Source: Micromonospora sp. WMMD961 (lineage in GTDB: Bacteria > Actinomycetota > Actinomycetes > Mycobacteriales > Micromonosporaceae). From it: 64,000 nt of DNA. Positions 25,779-33,842 of this stretch are shown one piece after another. The stretch covers positions 154,501 through 218,500 of the forward strand of contig NZ_JARUBJ010000002.1 in NCBI RefSeq assembly GCF_029626145.1, in the 5' to 3' direction. The notes under the pieces are model-generated. The model was not told the DNA's origin. It saw only the letters and a program-made list of their open reading frames with translations, and ran no database searches. The position numbers and the translations under genes are program-made. Each line of letters begins with the position of its first letter. Position 1 is the stretch's first letter.

Positions 25779-26848
25779 CCGGCCGGCTCGTGGACTGGCT
25801 GGATCAGGTACTGCCCCGTCCGCTGGATCCGGTCCGGTCGATCAAGATGAAGCTCGGCGTCCTGCTGGTCGCCTCCTGGGCCGTGGCCATCGGCTACTTC
25901 TGGTACGGCATCGGATGGCTTCCACCGGGCACCTCGATCACGGTCATCTCCATCGCGCTGGTCACCTCGCAGATACTCGCCCACGGGATGACGTCGCCGC
26001 TGCGCGAGATGACGGCCGCGGCCGGCGCGATGGCCCGGGGTGACTACACGCGACGGGTACGCGCCACCTCCCGGGACGAGGTCGGTGAACTGGCTCAGGC
26101 CTTCAACAAGATGGCCGAGGACCTGCACGCCTCGGACCAGCGCCGGCGTGAGTTGATCGCCAACGTCTCGCACGAACTCCGTACGCCGATCACGGCGTTG
26201 CAGGGCGTGTTGGAGAACATGGTGGACGGGGTGGCCGACCCCGAGCCCGCGGCGCTGCGTTCGGCGTTGGCCCAGACCGAACGACTCGGACACCTCGTCG
26301 CCGACCTGCTCGACCTGTCCCGCCTCGACGCCGGCGTGGTGCCGTTGCGGCGGGTGCGGATCGACGTGGGCGACTTCCTCGACGAGGCGGTGGAGCACGC
26401 CACCGCGAGCGCGTCCGGTGCCGGCCTGGACGTGCGGTTCGAGCTTCGTGACCTGCCGTCGCCGCTGTGGGTGAACGCGGACCCGTGGCGGCTGCACCAG
26501 GTCTTCGCGAACCTGCTCGACAACGCGGCGCGGCACAGCCCACCGGGCGGACTCGTCCGGGTCAGCGTCGAAGAACACGGTGACCACCTCCGCTTCGAGG
26601 TGAGCGACGAGGGCCAGGGCATCCCGCCGGGCGAGCGGTCCCGGGTCTTCGAGCGGTTCACCCGCGGCGACCGGTCGGCCGGCGGCGGAACGGGTCTCGG
26701 CCTGGCGATCGCCCGATGGGTCGTCGAGCTGCACGGCGGCCAGATCGCCGTCCTCGACCCCATCGGTCCACACCGGGACGACCGGCCCGGTTGCCGCATC
26801 CAGGTCAGCATCCCGAGCAACGGGTCCCATCGAGAAGAGGCCGCATGA
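25775..26848 (+). CDS. Sensor histidine kinase with HAMP domain
   Basis: The 357-residue kinase begins at GTG 25775, inside the regulator's stop. Two membrane segments (about 27-45 and 53-70) are separated by only a few residues, so there is almost no extracellular sensor loop. HAMP (71-122), HisKA (ELIANVSHELRTPIT, H133) and HATPase (NLLDNAARHS, EVSDEGQGIPPGERSRVFERF, GGTGLGLAIARW) follow. The short loop suggests sensing within the membrane, perhaps through the next gene's product. Confidence 0.93.
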   Translation: MTGRLVDWLDQVLPRPLDPVRSIKMKLGVLLVASWAVAIGYFWYGIGWLPPGTSITVISIALVTSQILAHGMTSPLREMTAAAGAMARGDYTRRVRATSRDEVGELAQAFNKMAEDLHASDQRRRELIANVSHELRTPITALQGVLENMVDGVADPEPAALRSALAQTERLGHLVADLLDLSRLDAGVVPLRRVRIDVGDFLDEAVEHATASASGAGLDVRFELRDLPSPLWVNADPWRLHQVFANLLDNAARHSPPGGLVRVSVEEHGDHLRFEVSDEGQGIPPGERSRVFERFTRGDRSAGGGTGLGLAIARWVVELHGGQIAVLDPIGPHRDDRPGCRIQVSIPSNGSHREEAA

Positions 26849-28662
26849 CCAGCCCTGGCAGCGTTCCCGTTCCGGCCCCCGGGCCGACCGGATCGCAGGT
26901 CCCCCCGACTGTCAGACCCGGCCCGGCCACCCCGCCGGCCACCGGTCAACTTCAGCCCTGGCCGCCCGCGCCGGTCCTGCCCCGGCCGCCGTCGTTCACC
27001 GAACGGCGCTGGCCGGGACCGTCCGGGGCGGCCCGGCCGCTGGTCCTGGCCGCACTGACGGCGGCGACCGTCGTCGGCGCGTCCGCGCTCACCGTCGTTC
27101 GCCCCGGTCTCGGCTGGCTGGTGGCGGCGCTGGCCGGCGTCGCCGCCCTCGCCACCGCCGCCGTCGGCACCACGACCACGCCCGGCACCGCCGCCGCGTC
27201 TTCGCCGACGACGCAGCCGACCAGCCCTTCCACGGCCGCGCCGACGCCGGAATCCGCCAACCCGCCAAAGGCCACGACGACACCGGGACCGACGAGCCCC
27301 GCGACACCGGAGCCGAGGAGCGTTTCGACCGCACCGGCCACCACGCCACCTGCGGCGACCGCCGCCCGTCCCGGTGCCACGGGGGCACCGGGGCGGGTGG
27401 CACAGGTCGTCTGGGTCGCCGCGACGATCGCGTTGGTAGCCGTCGGCACGGTCCGGGCGGCCGGTTGGCTCTTCGTCCTGTGCCTACTCGCGGCGGCGGT
27501 GACCGGCACGCTGGCGCTGACCGGCGGGCGGAGCCCACTCGGAATGCTCGTCGCCGCGACGCTGCCGCCGGCCGCGACGGTACGGGCGCTCCCCTGGGCG
27601 GTACGCGGGCTGCAGAGCAAGCGGTCGCCCGCCTCGGGTGTCCCGATCGGGCGCATCCTGACCAGCCTGGCCATCTCCGCCGCACTGCTGATGCTGTTCG
27701 GTCTGCTCTTCTCCTCCGCCGACGCGGTCTTCGCCGACCTGGTCACCGGCCTGCTGCCCGACGTCTCGTCGGCAGGTGTGTTCGACTGGCTGGCACGGCT
27801 GTTGCTGATCGGCGGGGGCCTGCTCGGGGGCGCGTTCCTGGTCAGTCGCCCACCCGACCTGGAGGGTCTACGCCCGAAACCACCCCGGACGGCGCACCGG
27901 CTGGAGTGGACCCTCCCGCTGGGGATGCTCGTCGCCCTGTTCGCCGTGTTCGTGCTGGTCCAGTTGACCGTGTTGTTCGGTGGCGCCGGGCACGTGCTGC
28001 GTACGGCCGGGCTCACCTACGCCCAGTACGCCCGCGGCGGGTTCTGGCAACTACTCGCCGTCACCGCGCTCACTCTTTTGGTGATCGCCGTCGCCGCCCG
28101 CCGCGCGCCGAAGGCCACCCGGGCGGACCGCCTGCTGGTGCGCGTACTGCTCGGTGCGCTCACCGGGCTCACCCTGGTGATCGTCGGCTCGGCGCTCTAC
28201 CGGATGCAGGTCTACGCGGACGCGTACGGCGCCACCCGGCTACGGCTCGTCGTGGCGACCATCGAGCTGTGGCTCGGGCTGCTCTTCGTACTCGTCGGGG
28301 TGGCTGTGGTGCGGCTGCGGGCGGACTGGCTGCCCCGGTTGGTGATCGGCACGGCGGTGCTGGCGCTGCTCGGCCTGGCCCTGGTCAACCCGGACCGCTT
28401 GATCGCCGAGCGCAACGTCGACCGGTACCTGCAGACCGGCCGCCTGGACGTCGGTTACCTGTCCGGGCTGTCGGCGGACGCCGTACCGGCACTGGTCCGG
28501 TTGCCCGAGCCGGTACGCGTCTGCGCGCTGGGGCAGATCGCCGCCGAGTTGCCCCGGGACGGTCTGTGGGCGACGAACCTCGGCCGGGAACGGGCGCGGC
28601 GTGAACTCGGCTCGATCCGGGTGACCGCGCGGGTGGACTGCCCCGGCACCGGATACCGGTGA
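26845..28662 (+). CDS. DUF4173/DUF4153-type polytopic membrane protein
   Basis: The 605-residue protein starts at ATG 26845, which overlaps the kinase stop (ATGA). A Pro-rich cytoplasmic leader (1-50) and a first helix block are interrupted by a Thr/Pro/Ala-rich linker (about 112-178). About ten more membrane helices follow. LMLFGLLFSSADAVFADL and AERNVDRYLQTGRLDVGYLSGLSADAVPALV are characteristic of the DUF4173 family. Function is unknown; its place in the two-component operon suggests it is a target or a sensory partner. Confidence 0.85.
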   Translation: MTSPGSVPVPAPGPTGSQVPPTVRPGPATPPATGQLQPWPPAPVLPRPPSFTERRWPGPSGAARPLVLAALTAATVVGASALTVVRPGLGWLVAALAGVAALATAAVGTTTTPGTAAASSPTTQPTSPSTAAPTPESANPPKATTTPGPTSPATPEPRSVSTAPATTPPAATAARPGATGAPGRVAQVVWVAATIALVAVGTVRAAGWLFVLCLLAAAVTGTLALTGGRSPLGMLVAATLPPAATVRALPWAVRGLQSKRSPASGVPIGRILTSLAISAALLMLFGLLFSSADAVFADLVTGLLPDVSSAGVFDWLARLLLIGGGLLGGAFLVSRPPDLEGLRPKPPRTAHRLEWTLPLGMLVALFAVFVLVQLTVLFGGAGHVLRTAGLTYAQYARGGFWQLLAVTALTLLVIAVAARRAPKATRADRLLVRVLLGALTGLTLVIVGSALYRMQVYADAYGATRLRLVVATIELWLGLLFVLVGVAVVRLRADWLPRLVIGTAVLALLGLALVNPDRLIAERNVDRYLQTGRLDVGYLSGLSADAVPALVRLPEPVRVCALGQIAAELPRDGLWATNLGRERARRELGSIRVTARVDCPGTGYR

Positions 28663-28672
28663 CCGTCACGGC

Positions 28673-28700
28673 TTGACAATCGCGCACGGCGGGCGAGACT
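28673..28700 (+). promoter_or_regulatory. Sigma-70-type promoter, probably leaderless
   Basis: A consensus -35 (TTGACA, 28673-28678) is followed after 16 bases by GAGACT (28695-28700), a plausible -10. The GTG start codon at 28707 lies at the expected transcription start, so the mRNA is likely leaderless. Confidence 0.5.
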
Positions 28701-28706
28701 GCCGGG

Positions 28707-29120
28707 GTGGCCAAGCAACTCCCTGACGTCGGGTCGGGCGGTGCGGTACCGCCGCCCCGGCGGACCCGGATCGTGCTGGCCGACATCACCCGGCAGGACA
28801 CCCGTGCCGAGCGGACCCGCGCCGAGTTGGCCCAGCAGACCCAGGTCGGTGAGGCGCTGGTCCGCGGCCTGGTCCGGGCCCAGCTCGCGTTGGCGCTGCG
28901 GCTCTCACTGGTGGTGGCCATCGGGTTGGGTGGGTTGCCGTGGTTGTTCGCCATCGCACCCTCACTCGGCCGGACCACGGTCGCGGGCGTCAACCTGCCG
29001 TGGCTGCTGCTCGGCGTGGCCTCCTTCCCGTTCCTGATCGGGGTGGGCTGGGCGTACGTGCGGCTGGCCGAACGCAACGAGCAGGACTTCACCGACCTGG
29101 TGCAGCGGCCGGAGCACTGA
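28707..29120 (+). CDS. Small two-helix membrane protein paired with a symporter
   Basis: The 137-residue protein has a charged N-terminal half predicted to be helical (ADITRQDTRAERTRAELAQQTQ) and two membrane segments (about 64-84 and 94-115). The stop is one base before the symporter start. This layout parallels the DUF485 partner of acetate symporters elsewhere in the window (38408), although the sequence is different. It is probably an accessory subunit of the transporter. Confidence 0.75.
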   Translation: MAKQLPDVGSGGAVPPPRRTRIVLADITRQDTRAERTRAELAQQTQVGEALVRGLVRAQLALALRLSLVVAIGLGGLPWLFAIAPSLGRTTVAGVNLPWLLLGVASFPFLIGVGWAYVRLAERNEQDFTDLVQRPEH

Positions 29121-29121
29121 G

Positions 29122-30765
29122 GTGGGCAACGATTTCGTGGTGCCGGCCATCGTGGCGGTCACCCTGGTCACCGTCGGGATCGGCTTCTACGGGCTCCGGT
29201 TGGCCCGGACCACGTCCGACTTCCTGGTGGCGTCGCGGGCGGTCAGTCCGACCTGGAACGCCGCCGCCATCGGCGGGGAGTACCTGTCGGCGGCGAGCTT
29301 CCTCGGCATCGCCGGGCTGGTCCTCAAGTACGGCGTGGACGTGCTCTGGTACCCGGTCGGGTTCGCCGCCGGGTACCTGGCCCTGCTGCTCTTCGTGGCC
29401 GCGCCGCTGCGCCGGTCCGGCGCGTTCACGCTGCCCGACTTCTGCGAGCTACGGCTGGGGTCACGCCGGCTCCGTATCCTGGCCACCGCCTTCGTGATCT
29501 TCATCGGCTGGCTGTACCTGGTGCCGCAACTCCAGGGCGCCGGGCTGACCCTGGCCACGGTGGCCGGCTCCCCGTACCCACTCGGGGCCCTGCTGGTGGC
29601 GGCCGTCGTCACCGCGAACGTGGCGCTGGGCGGAATGCGGGCGATCACCTTCGTGCAGGCGTTCCAGTACTGGCTCAAGCTGACCGCGCTCGCCGTACCG
29701 GTGATCTTCCTGGCCCTGCAGTGGCAGGCCGACGGGCGCCCGGCGGTGACCCCGCCCGACGGGCCGACGTTCCGGGCCGCGACCACCGTCGTGGTCGAGC
29801 ACCGCGCGACCCTCACCCTGCCCGACGGTGACATCCGGGAGGTACGCCCCGGCGACGAGTTGACCTTCGCGGCCGGTGACCCGGTGCCGGAGGTGTCCGG
29901 GGTGGCGACCGAGGCGAACGACTGGCTGCTGCCCAGCGCCGCGGGGGACGACGACCGAGGACTGTTCGCCACGTACTCGCTGATCCTCGCCACGTTCCTG
30001 GGCACCATGGGCCTGCCGCACGTGCTGGTCCGCTTCTACACGAACCCGGACGGCGCAGCGGCGCGCCGGACCACACTGGTCGTGCTGGCCCTGGTCGGTG
30101 CCTTCTACCTGTTGCCCACCCTGTACGGCGTGCTCGGCCGGATCTACACGCCGCAGTTGCTGGTCAGCGGGCAGACCGACGCGGTGGTGGTGTTGCTGCC
30201 CGGCGCGGCCCTCGGTGACGGCACGGTGGGCCGGCTGCTCGCCGCACTGGTCTCGGCGGGTGCGTTCGCGGCCTTCCTCTCCACCTCGTCCGGGCTGCTG
30301 ACCAGCGTCGCCGGGGTGATCTCGACGGATGTTCTCGGCCGAGGCTCGGTACGCGGCTTCCGGCTGGCCACGGTGATCGCCGGAGCGGTGCCGACGGTGT
30401 TGGCCTTGCACGTCTCCGGGATGGACGTGTCGCAGGTGGTCGGGCTGGCGTTCGCGGTCGCCGCGTCGAGCTTCTGCCCGCTGCTGGTGCTCGGCATCTG
30501 GTGGCGGGGCCTGACCGACCTGGGCGCCGCCGCCGGGGTGCTGGTCGGCGGCGGGGCGGCGATCGGGGCGGTGCTGGTCACCGTGCTCGGCCCCCCGTTG
30601 TCCGGTTGGCCGGCCACGCTCACCACGCAGCCGGCCGCCTGGACGGTGCCGCTGGCCTTCACCGTGATGGTCGTGGTGTCGATGGCGACCCGTCGACGGG
30701 CACCGGCCGACGTCGCGGCCACCATGCTCCGCCTGCACACGCCCGAAGCCCTCCGGATGCAGTGA
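29122..30765 (+). CDS. Sodium:solute symporter (SSS), cation/acetate type
   Basis: The 547-residue transporter has about 13 membrane helices and SSS landmarks such as GGEYLSAASFLGIAGLVLKYG, LPDFCELRLGSRRLRI, and TMGLPHVLVRFYTNPDGAAARRTT. It resembles ActP/MctC cation-acetate symporters. A soluble insertion of about 80 residues (about 200-280, EHRATLTLPDGDIREVRPGD) between helices is not part of the core and is probably extracellular. Substrates are likely short monocarboxylates. Confidence 0.9.
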   Translation: MGNDFVVPAIVAVTLVTVGIGFYGLRLARTTSDFLVASRAVSPTWNAAAIGGEYLSAASFLGIAGLVLKYGVDVLWYPVGFAAGYLALLLFVAAPLRRSGAFTLPDFCELRLGSRRLRILATAFVIFIGWLYLVPQLQGAGLTLATVAGSPYPLGALLVAAVVTANVALGGMRAITFVQAFQYWLKLTALAVPVIFLALQWQADGRPAVTPPDGPTFRAATTVVVEHRATLTLPDGDIREVRPGDELTFAAGDPVPEVSGVATEANDWLLPSAAGDDDRGLFATYSLILATFLGTMGLPHVLVRFYTNPDGAAARRTTLVVLALVGAFYLLPTLYGVLGRIYTPQLLVSGQTDAVVVLLPGAALGDGTVGRLLAALVSAGAFAAFLSTSSGLLTSVAGVISTDVLGRGSVRGFRLATVIAGAVPTVLALHVSGMDVSQVVGLAFAVAASSFCPLLVLGIWWRGLTDLGAAAGVLVGGGAAIGAVLVTVLGPPLSGWPATLTTQPAAWTVPLAFTVMVVVSMATRRRAPADVAATMLRLHTPEALRMQ

Positions 30766-30814
30766 CCTGGTCCAGGTGCCCGTACAAGGGCTGAGGGCTC
30801 AGTGAGGGACTTAC

Positions 30815-30820
30815 TACACT
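30815..30820 (+). promoter_or_regulatory. Possible -10 element for a leaderless transcript
   Basis: TACACT lies 6 bases before the GTG start at 30827. A good -35 is not visible about 17 bases upstream. The element would serve the YbaB/WXG/toxin operon. Confidence 0.35.
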
Positions 30821-30826
30821 GCGTCC

Positions 30827-31240
30827 GTGACCTACCCCTTGAATTTGAATAGATCGATCTACGAACTGCTGTCGACGCTCGGCCGCAGCGACGCGGGCAG
30901 CGCGGCGGAAACGGTGCCGGTCGTGCAGGGCACCGGGGAGGCGGCCGACGGCATGGTCCGGGTCGTGGCAATCCCGGGTGGACAGATCGAATCGGTCTGG
31001 ATCGACCCCCGCATGATGCGAGAGCCCTCGGAGACCCTCGCCGAGCACATTCGTGAGGCCACCAACTCCGCGCTGACGGACCTCCGCTCGGCGCTGGCCG
31101 CCGTCGCTGCCGCGCCGGACACGGCGGCGTTGCTGGAGCAACTGCGCGAGGTGCAGCGCAGCGCGGTGCCGCAGTTGCAGGGGATCATCGACACTCTCGG
31201 CGACGTCCAGGAACGCCTTTCCTCCGGCAGGCGGCCCTGA
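30827..31240 (+). CDS. YbaB/EbfC-family protein
   Basis: The 137-residue protein contains the YbaB/EbfC core (about 40-100): GMVRVVAIPGGQIESVWIDPRMMREPSETLAEHI, then NSALTDLRSAL and a helical tail. The family is known as a small DNA-binding nucleoid-associated dimer, but in Actinobacteria diverged copies often head WXG100/type VII substrate loci. It is the first of five tightly packed genes ending in a toxin and a putative immunity gene. Its role here may be as chaperone or regulator. Confidence 0.8.
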   Translation: MTYPLNLNRSIYELLSTLGRSDAGSAAETVPVVQGTGEAADGMVRVVAIPGGQIESVWIDPRMMREPSETLAEHIREATNSALTDLRSALAAVAAAPDTAALLEQLREVQRSAVPQLQGIIDTLGDVQERLSSGRRP

Positions 31241-31241
31241 G

Positions 31242-31562
31242 ATGGCCCGGGTTGTGGACCCGGACGGGCTGCGCGACGCCGGCACCAACCTGCAGGACAT
31301 CTCCGACCGTTTCCTCACTGAGCTGCGCACGTTCCTGGCGGACCTTCAAGGGTTCGGCGCTCCCTGGGGTGGCGACGACATCGGCAGCCTGATCGGTGCC
31401 GCCTGCGAGGAGGTGACCGCGTACGCCGCCGAGTGCTTCGAGTCCGCGATCGAGGAACTCGGCGTGGTCGGCGTCGACCTCAACCGGATGGCGCACCTGA
31501 TCGACGAGGACGAGCGGGCAGTCGCGGAGCGCCTGGCCGGCCTCGGCCAGCAACTGGGGTGA
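31242..31562 (+). CDS. WXG100/EspC-like small secreted-type protein
   Basis: The 106 residues form two amphipathic helices joined by APWGGDDIGSLIG, a turn of the WXG kind. It has no signal peptide, as is usual for type VII secretion substrates. It starts one base after the YbaB-like stop and ends six bases before the next gene. I infer that it is a secretion partner or co-substrate of the next protein. Confidence 0.7.
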   Translation: MARVVDPDGLRDAGTNLQDISDRFLTELRTFLADLQGFGAPWGGDDIGSLIGAACEEVTAYAAECFESAIEELGVVGVDLNRMAHLIDEDERAVAERLAGLGQQLG

Positions 31563-31568
31563 GCTGAC

Positions 31569-32063
31569 GTGGGACTGCAACTGCCGGGTGAGCTGGCCAC
31601 CTTTCTCAGCATGATCGGTTACGACTGGCCGCAGGCGGACGAGACTGCCCTTGTCGAGATGGGGCAGCGCTGGCTTGCCTTCAGCGGCACCCTCCAGACC
31701 CTGACCGCGGAGGCGAGGCAGGCGGCCGAGCCGGTCACGGCCGGCAACACCGGGGCCGACATCGAGGCCTTCCAGCGATACTGGACCGAGCAGGACGGCC
31801 CGGCGCAGGTCCTACAGGACGGGGCGCTGGCGGCAACCCTCGCCGGCACCGGGCTCATGATCGTCGGAGCCATCGTCCTGGCGTTGAAGATCCAGGTCAT
31901 CGTGCAACTGGTGATCCTCGGCGTCCAGATCGCGCAGGCGGTGGCGACCGCGGCCGCCACGTTCGGCGCCACCCTCGCAGAGATTCCGATCTTCCAGATG
32001 ATCACCCGTGAGATCGTCGGCCTGCTGATCGACGAGGTGATCGGCGCACTCCTCGATGGGTAG
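31569..32063 (+). CDS. CpnT-N/WXG100-like delivery-domain protein with membrane helices
   Basis: The 164 residues begin with MGLQLPGELATFLSMIGYDWPQADETAL, a pattern I recognise from the WXG100-like N-terminal domain of CpnT-type toxins, followed by FQRYWTEQDGPAQVL. Hydrophobic helices follow (about 95-135 and 150-162). In such toxins this domain is normally fused to a C-terminal enzyme; here the gene stops and the EndoU gene starts 8 bases earlier in another frame. The stop is preceded by no obvious nuclease motif. Confidence 0.7.
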   Translation: MGLQLPGELATFLSMIGYDWPQADETALVEMGQRWLAFSGTLQTLTAEARQAAEPVTAGNTGADIEAFQRYWTEQDGPAQVLQDGALAATLAGTGLMIVGAIVLALKIQVIVQLVILGVQIAQAVATAAATFGATLAEIPIFQMITREIVGLLIDEVIGALLDG

Positions 32064-32565
32064 GGGCCGGGGAGGAAAGCTCGTCCGCGCCGCTCTCGAA
32101 CACATCCGTAAGCAACGTAGACGTTCCCGCACGGGAGAAGGAACCGGCGGTATGACGCCGGAACGGCTCCGGCACACGCTGCTGGGCGAGCGTGACGGCC
32201 GGGCCTCCGGTTGGCACCACCGCCCAGGCGGCATCGATCCACCCGGTGCCAAGTTGCTGAAAGTGACACGCCGCGACACGAGAACCGGTGTCTACAACGG
32301 TCGAGTCGCGTTCCAGAACCGTCGTACCGGCGCATGGCGGGAGAAGCGAGGAGGTAGCACGTTCTTCCCGGACGATTGGACACCGGCACAGGTGGACAAC
32401 GCCGTGAACCGCGGTTTCAACTCCCCCGATGTGGTCAAGGACCCGGAGACGGGGCGGTGGTCCAGCATCTTCCGCAACGTCGAACTGGAAGGGTTCTACG
32501 ATCCGGACACTGACACACTCAGACACGGTTACCCCGTTCTGCGGCACCCTGGAGGTACTCCCTGA
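32056..32565 (+). CDS. EndoU-family endoribonuclease toxin domain
   Basis: The 169-residue basic protein matches the bacterial EndoU fold. H40 (LRHTLLGERDG) and H54/H55 (SGWHHRPGG) are the likely catalytic histidines; STFFPDDWTPAQVDNAVNRGFNSP and the terminal LEGFYDPDTDTLRHGYPV are the conserved C-terminal strands. Such domains cleave RNA as polymorphic toxins. It has no secretion signal of its own. ATG 32056 overlaps the preceding stop and lacks a well-spaced ribosome site, so translation is probably coupled. The putative immunity gene follows. Confidence 0.8.
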   Translation: MGRGRGGKLVRAALEHIRKQRRRSRTGEGTGGMTPERLRHTLLGERDGRASGWHHRPGGIDPPGAKLLKVTRRDTRTGVYNGRVAFQNRRTGAWREKRGGSTFFPDDWTPAQVDNAVNRGFNSPDVVKDPETGRWSSIFRNVELEGFYDPDTDTLRHGYPVLRHPGGTP

Positions 32566-32957
32566 GCACCATCGACTTCTACTGGACCGAGCGAGGTCGG
32601 GCTGAGTACCGTACGACCGATCCACGGCTTCAGTGCATCGGAATGTGGCTTACCGGGGACATCCAAGTGGTGCACGAGCTCTGCCTCGACCTGCTGGCCG
32701 ACCTGGAGGACATCGCGGCAGGGCGGAAGCAGAGCGAAAGCTGGGAGGGCAACGCGTGGGCTGCGGAACTCAGCGCCGGTGGCGTTGACCTGCAGAATCT
32801 CTGGCGGGATGTGCTCAAAGCCCACTATCCCCTCCCGGAAGCCCGCCGCGTGGTGGCTCAGTACTGGCGGTTGCTCGCGGAGGACCCGGACCGTACGCGT
32901 GCCGTGATGGAGTGGGAGCGCGAGAACGGTCGCCAGCACCCGTACCAAGGACTCTGA
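32562..32957 (+). CDS. Putative immunity protein for the EndoU toxin
   Basis: The 131-residue acidic-to-neutral protein has no membrane helix or signal peptide. I choose CTG 32562: it overlaps the toxin stop as CTGA and has GGAGGT (32551-32556) exactly five bases upstream, while no ATG, GTG or TTG is suitably placed. The next ATG (32643) would remove 27 residues that read as ordinary coding sequence (STIDFYWTERGRAEYR). Immunity is inferred only from position and size; no known immunity family is recognised. Confidence 0.65.
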   Translation: MSTIDFYWTERGRAEYRTTDPRLQCIGMWLTGDIQVVHELCLDLLADLEDIAAGRKQSESWEGNAWAAELSAGGVDLQNLWRDVLKAHYPLPEARRVVAQYWRLLAEDPDRTRAVMEWERENGRQHPYQGL

Positions 32958-33077
32958 TCGCATGATCCACTCCAGATCGGCCATCTGGAACTGATCAAGC
33001 GTCCTACGACTTCAGGATGATCCCGGTCCGCCCGCCGCCGGACGGCGGAACTGGCGGTCGCCGGATAGCGTCGACGC

Positions 33078-33842
33078 ATGACTGTTGAGCATCCCGCGCT
33101 CGCACTGCGTGGCCTGGCCAAGCGGTTCGACGGCACGATCGCGGTGGCCGGCGTCGACCTGGACGTCCCCGCCGGCTCCTTCTACGGCCTGCTCGGCCCG
33201 AACGGCGCCGGCAAGACCACCACCCTGTCGATGGCGGTCGGGCTGCTGCGGCCGGACGCCGGCTCGGCCCGGGTGCTCGGGCAGGACGTCTGGCAGGACC
33301 CGGTCGCCGCGAAGCAACTGCTGGGCGTGATGCCCGACGGGGTCCGCCTGTTCGACCGGCTGACCGGGGCGGAGCTGCTCGCGTACAACGGGTTGTTGCG
33401 GGGAATGGACCCGGCGGTGGTCGACCAGCGGGCTGCGGAGCTGCTGGACGTGCTGGCGCTGGCCGACGCCGGTCGGACGCTGGTGGTGGACTACTCGGCC
33501 GGCATGAAGAAGAAGATCGGCCTGGCCTGCGCACTGCTGCACGGTCCTCGGGTGCTGGTGCTGGACGAGCCGTTCGAGGCGGTCGACCCGGTCTCCGCCG
33601 CGCTGATCCGGGACATCCTCACCCGGTACGCGGCCGGCGGCGGCACGGTGATCTTCTCCAGTCACGTGATGGAGGTCGTCGAGCGGCTCTGCTCGCACGT
33701 GGCGATCCTGGCCGGCGGCACCATCAAGCGGGTCGGGACGATCGACGAGGTCCGCGGTGACCGCTCGCTGGAGCAGGTGTTCGTCGAGGTGGTCGGCGGG
33801 CGCACTGCGACGGGCGAGGAGCTGTCGTGGCTGTCGCGGTGA
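33078..33842 (+). CDS. ABC transporter ATP-binding protein
   Basis: The 254-residue ATPase has Walker A GPNGAGKTT, the signature YSAGMKKKIGLA and Walker B VLVLDEPFEAVD, followed by a switch histidine in FSSHVMEVVERL. It is of the ABC-2 export type. The permease gene overlaps its 3' end by 16 bases. Confidence 0.95.
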   Translation: MTVEHPALALRGLAKRFDGTIAVAGVDLDVPAGSFYGLLGPNGAGKTTTLSMAVGLLRPDAGSARVLGQDVWQDPVAAKQLLGVMPDGVRLFDRLTGAELLAYNGLLRGMDPAVVDQRAAELLDVLALADAGRTLVVDYSAGMKKKIGLACALLHGPRVLVLDEPFEAVDPVSAALIRDILTRYAAGGGTVIFSSHVMEVVERLCSHVAILAGGTIKRVGTIDEVRGDRSLEQVFVEVVGGRTATGEELSWLSR

